A stretch of 64,000 bases of DNA from Lepidodermella squamata. Taxonomy: Eukaryota; Gastrotricha. The notes beneath the pieces are model-generated. The model was given only the letters and a program-made list of their open reading frames with translations. It searched no databases and was not told the origin of the DNA. The stretch covers positions 2,046,001 through 2,110,000 of the forward strand of contig JBLDXI010000002.1 in assembly GCA_047495785.1 (NCBI GenBank), written 5' to 3'. Shown in pieces: positions 62,927 to 64,000 of this stretch; within the stretch, counting starts at the first letter, position 1, and each line of letters begins with the position of its first letter. Position numbers and translations under genes: made by a program.

Positions 62927-64000
62927 TCATTCTATCGGATACAAAGCTGAACGATTTCTTCGTGGTAAAATGATTAAGCTGGAGCCAACCGATAGCGCGA
63001 GAAAACCGCATGACACAGTGATTTGCTGCGCTAGTGGTGAAGATTCAAACATGATTATGATAAAAATAGCCCCCAGAAGAAGCGTTGGCGACTGCAGTGC
63101 AGCTAATCGCAGCCGTTTGGCTTCAGAATCTTTCACATGACGCGTCGAAACCGCGAACAAAGCTGCCAAGAGTCCAGGAAAGATGTTTATGACTGTAAGT
63201 GTTAGTAGCAACTCGGAACTTGTGCGGGACGTGCAGACGTCCGCAAAAACTCGAACAAATTTATCCTCACTCATGACGCGTCGGCTCAGTGTCACTAGCT
63301 CAACGTTGTCGTGTCGTAAAGGATCAGAAATCAACCATAAAAACAAAGTAGCGAAATTCAGGATAACGGTGCTTATTATTCCGATGAACGCGGTCGATTT
63401 TTGCACTTGAACCGGAATTACTCCCCTCCATTTTTTGGGGTACACCACTGAAGTTGCTGTTATTCTTTTTGTTCCGATAGTGCTGCCAAAAATTGACCTG
63501 TTTTGAGTATCAATGTGCTTATAAACCTCCGCCTGAGCCTTTCTGCCATTCCAAAATACAATGACACCCAAGCGACATGCCAAAAACACGTGAATAATCG
63601 ATAGTCCAAGACTTCCGAGTAAAATTCTTACAGAGCAAATAAAGCTGGATTCCGCATCTAATGCGAACAAGATCGCTGCTCCATTTGTCACGATACAGCC
63701 AACAACAAACATTAGATTCGTCACAGAAACTGAATTTCTAAACTCAATTGAACGACAACTATAAAACGTTGCGAGTTGTAAGATTGAACTGAAAGCCGCA
63801 ACTGATAGAATTAGAGCTCTGAACTCATGAGGAATCTTGATTTCCCATTTTTCAATTTGATAGAAGTCAGCGGGAGGTTTTCCATCTTTTGTAGCCCATT
63901 TAATGACATTGAAATGCTTTATACGGTACTTTTCCACGTCGGAGTATGTAGTAACATTAATGGGAAACTGATACTCCGTGATAATTCTCACGGGATAATC
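62927..64000 (-). CDS. GABA-B-like class C receptor, copy 6 (5' part beyond window)
   Basis: An open frame runs from the right edge to the stop at 62927 (about 357 codons), so only the end of the flytrap domain and the membrane region are seen. It contains YPVRIITEYQFPINV, PPADFYQIEKWEIKIP, then helices FRALILSVAAFSSILQLATF, VTNLMFVVGCIVTNGAAILF, RILLGSLGLSIIHVFLACRL, ATLFLWLISDPLRHD, LTVINIFPGLLAALFAVS and LALSVGSSLIILP. The shared TRHVKD and LAQQIT motifs ally it with copy 5. No intron is visible. Confidence 0.88.
   Translation of the reverse strand, partial: DYPVRIITEYQFPINVTTYSDVEKYRIKHFNVIKWATKDGKPPADFYQIEKWEIKIPHEFRALILSVAAFSSILQLATFYSCRSIEFRNSVSVTNLMFVVGCIVTNGAAILFALDAESSFICSVRILLGSLGLSIIHVFLACRLGVIVFWNGRKAQAEVYKHIDTQNRSIFGSTIGTKRITATSVVYPKKWRGVIPVQVQKSTAFIGIISTVILNFATLFLWLISDPLRHDNVELVTLSRRVMSEDKFVRVFADVCTSRTSSELLLTLTVINIFPGLLAALFAVSTRHVKDSEAKRLRLAALQSPTLLLGAIFIIIMFESSPLAQQITVSCGFLALSVGSSLIILPRRNRSALYPIE

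Noticed and set aside
1-64000. CRISPR arrays, bacterial operons or a bacterial contaminant
   Set aside because: Spliced genes, poly(A) signals and animal-specific families run throughout; no spaced direct-repeat array is present.

Overview
The window is nuclear DNA of a small-genome invertebrate animal. It has spliced genes with GT-AG introns that are mostly 45-60 bp, AATAAA signals, and animal-specific genes: troponin I, a Gs-type G-protein alpha subunit, GABA-B-like class C receptors and ANAPC10. Troponin I restricts it to bilaterians. The protein's KKGLGGLSPEK start and EINELQAKVNDVRGRF core look spiralian-like to me, but I cannot name the phylum.

Layout. (1) 1-3613, minus: three tandem copies of a GT-A/DXD glycosyltransferase-like membrane protein; a fourth copy lies at 38.7-40.0 kb. 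(2) 3827-6231, minus: one seven-exon gene joining a signal peptide, ankyrin-type repeats and a complete chymotrypsin-fold protease. (3) 6232-9601: no gene seen, only minor repeats. (4) 9602-14606, plus: two paralogues of a protein family I do not recognise. (5) 14880-15482: a secreted Gly/Gln/Asn-rich protein. (6) 15.7-19.1 kb and 32.2-38.7 kb, plus: six MFS transporters of the SLC18B1 (vesicular polyamine transporter-like) type, split into 2+4 by (7) the housekeeping genes ANAPC10, UBE2A/RAD6 and AASS. (8) 40.3-43.5 kb, minus: a Gs-alpha-like gene with an unusual C-terminus and a short troponin I. (9) 44.4-64 kb, minus: an array of intronless GABA-B-like receptors with four intact long copies, one frameshifted copy, one partial copy at the window edge and one 3' fragment. 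A LINE and a tRNA-derived SINE-like element lie inside the array.

The window is therefore three lineage-expanded membrane-protein families (glycosyltransferase-like, SLC18B1-like, GABA-B-like receptor) interleaved with conserved single-copy genes. The receptor copies share a conserved block about 100-180 bp upstream of their starts and homologous 3' flanks, so whole expression units have been duplicated. A Gs-type alpha subunit adjacent to a G-protein-coupled receptor array is suggestive, but no functional link is shown by sequence.

Most notable candidates: the secreted ankyrin-protease fusion, the unrecognised paralogue pair at 9.6-14.6 kb, the receptor array with its shared promoter block, the Gs-alpha with a replaced receptor-coupling tail, and the troponin I that stops just after its inhibitory segment. 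All exon joins were read by eye from splice signals and frame continuity; no database search was possible.
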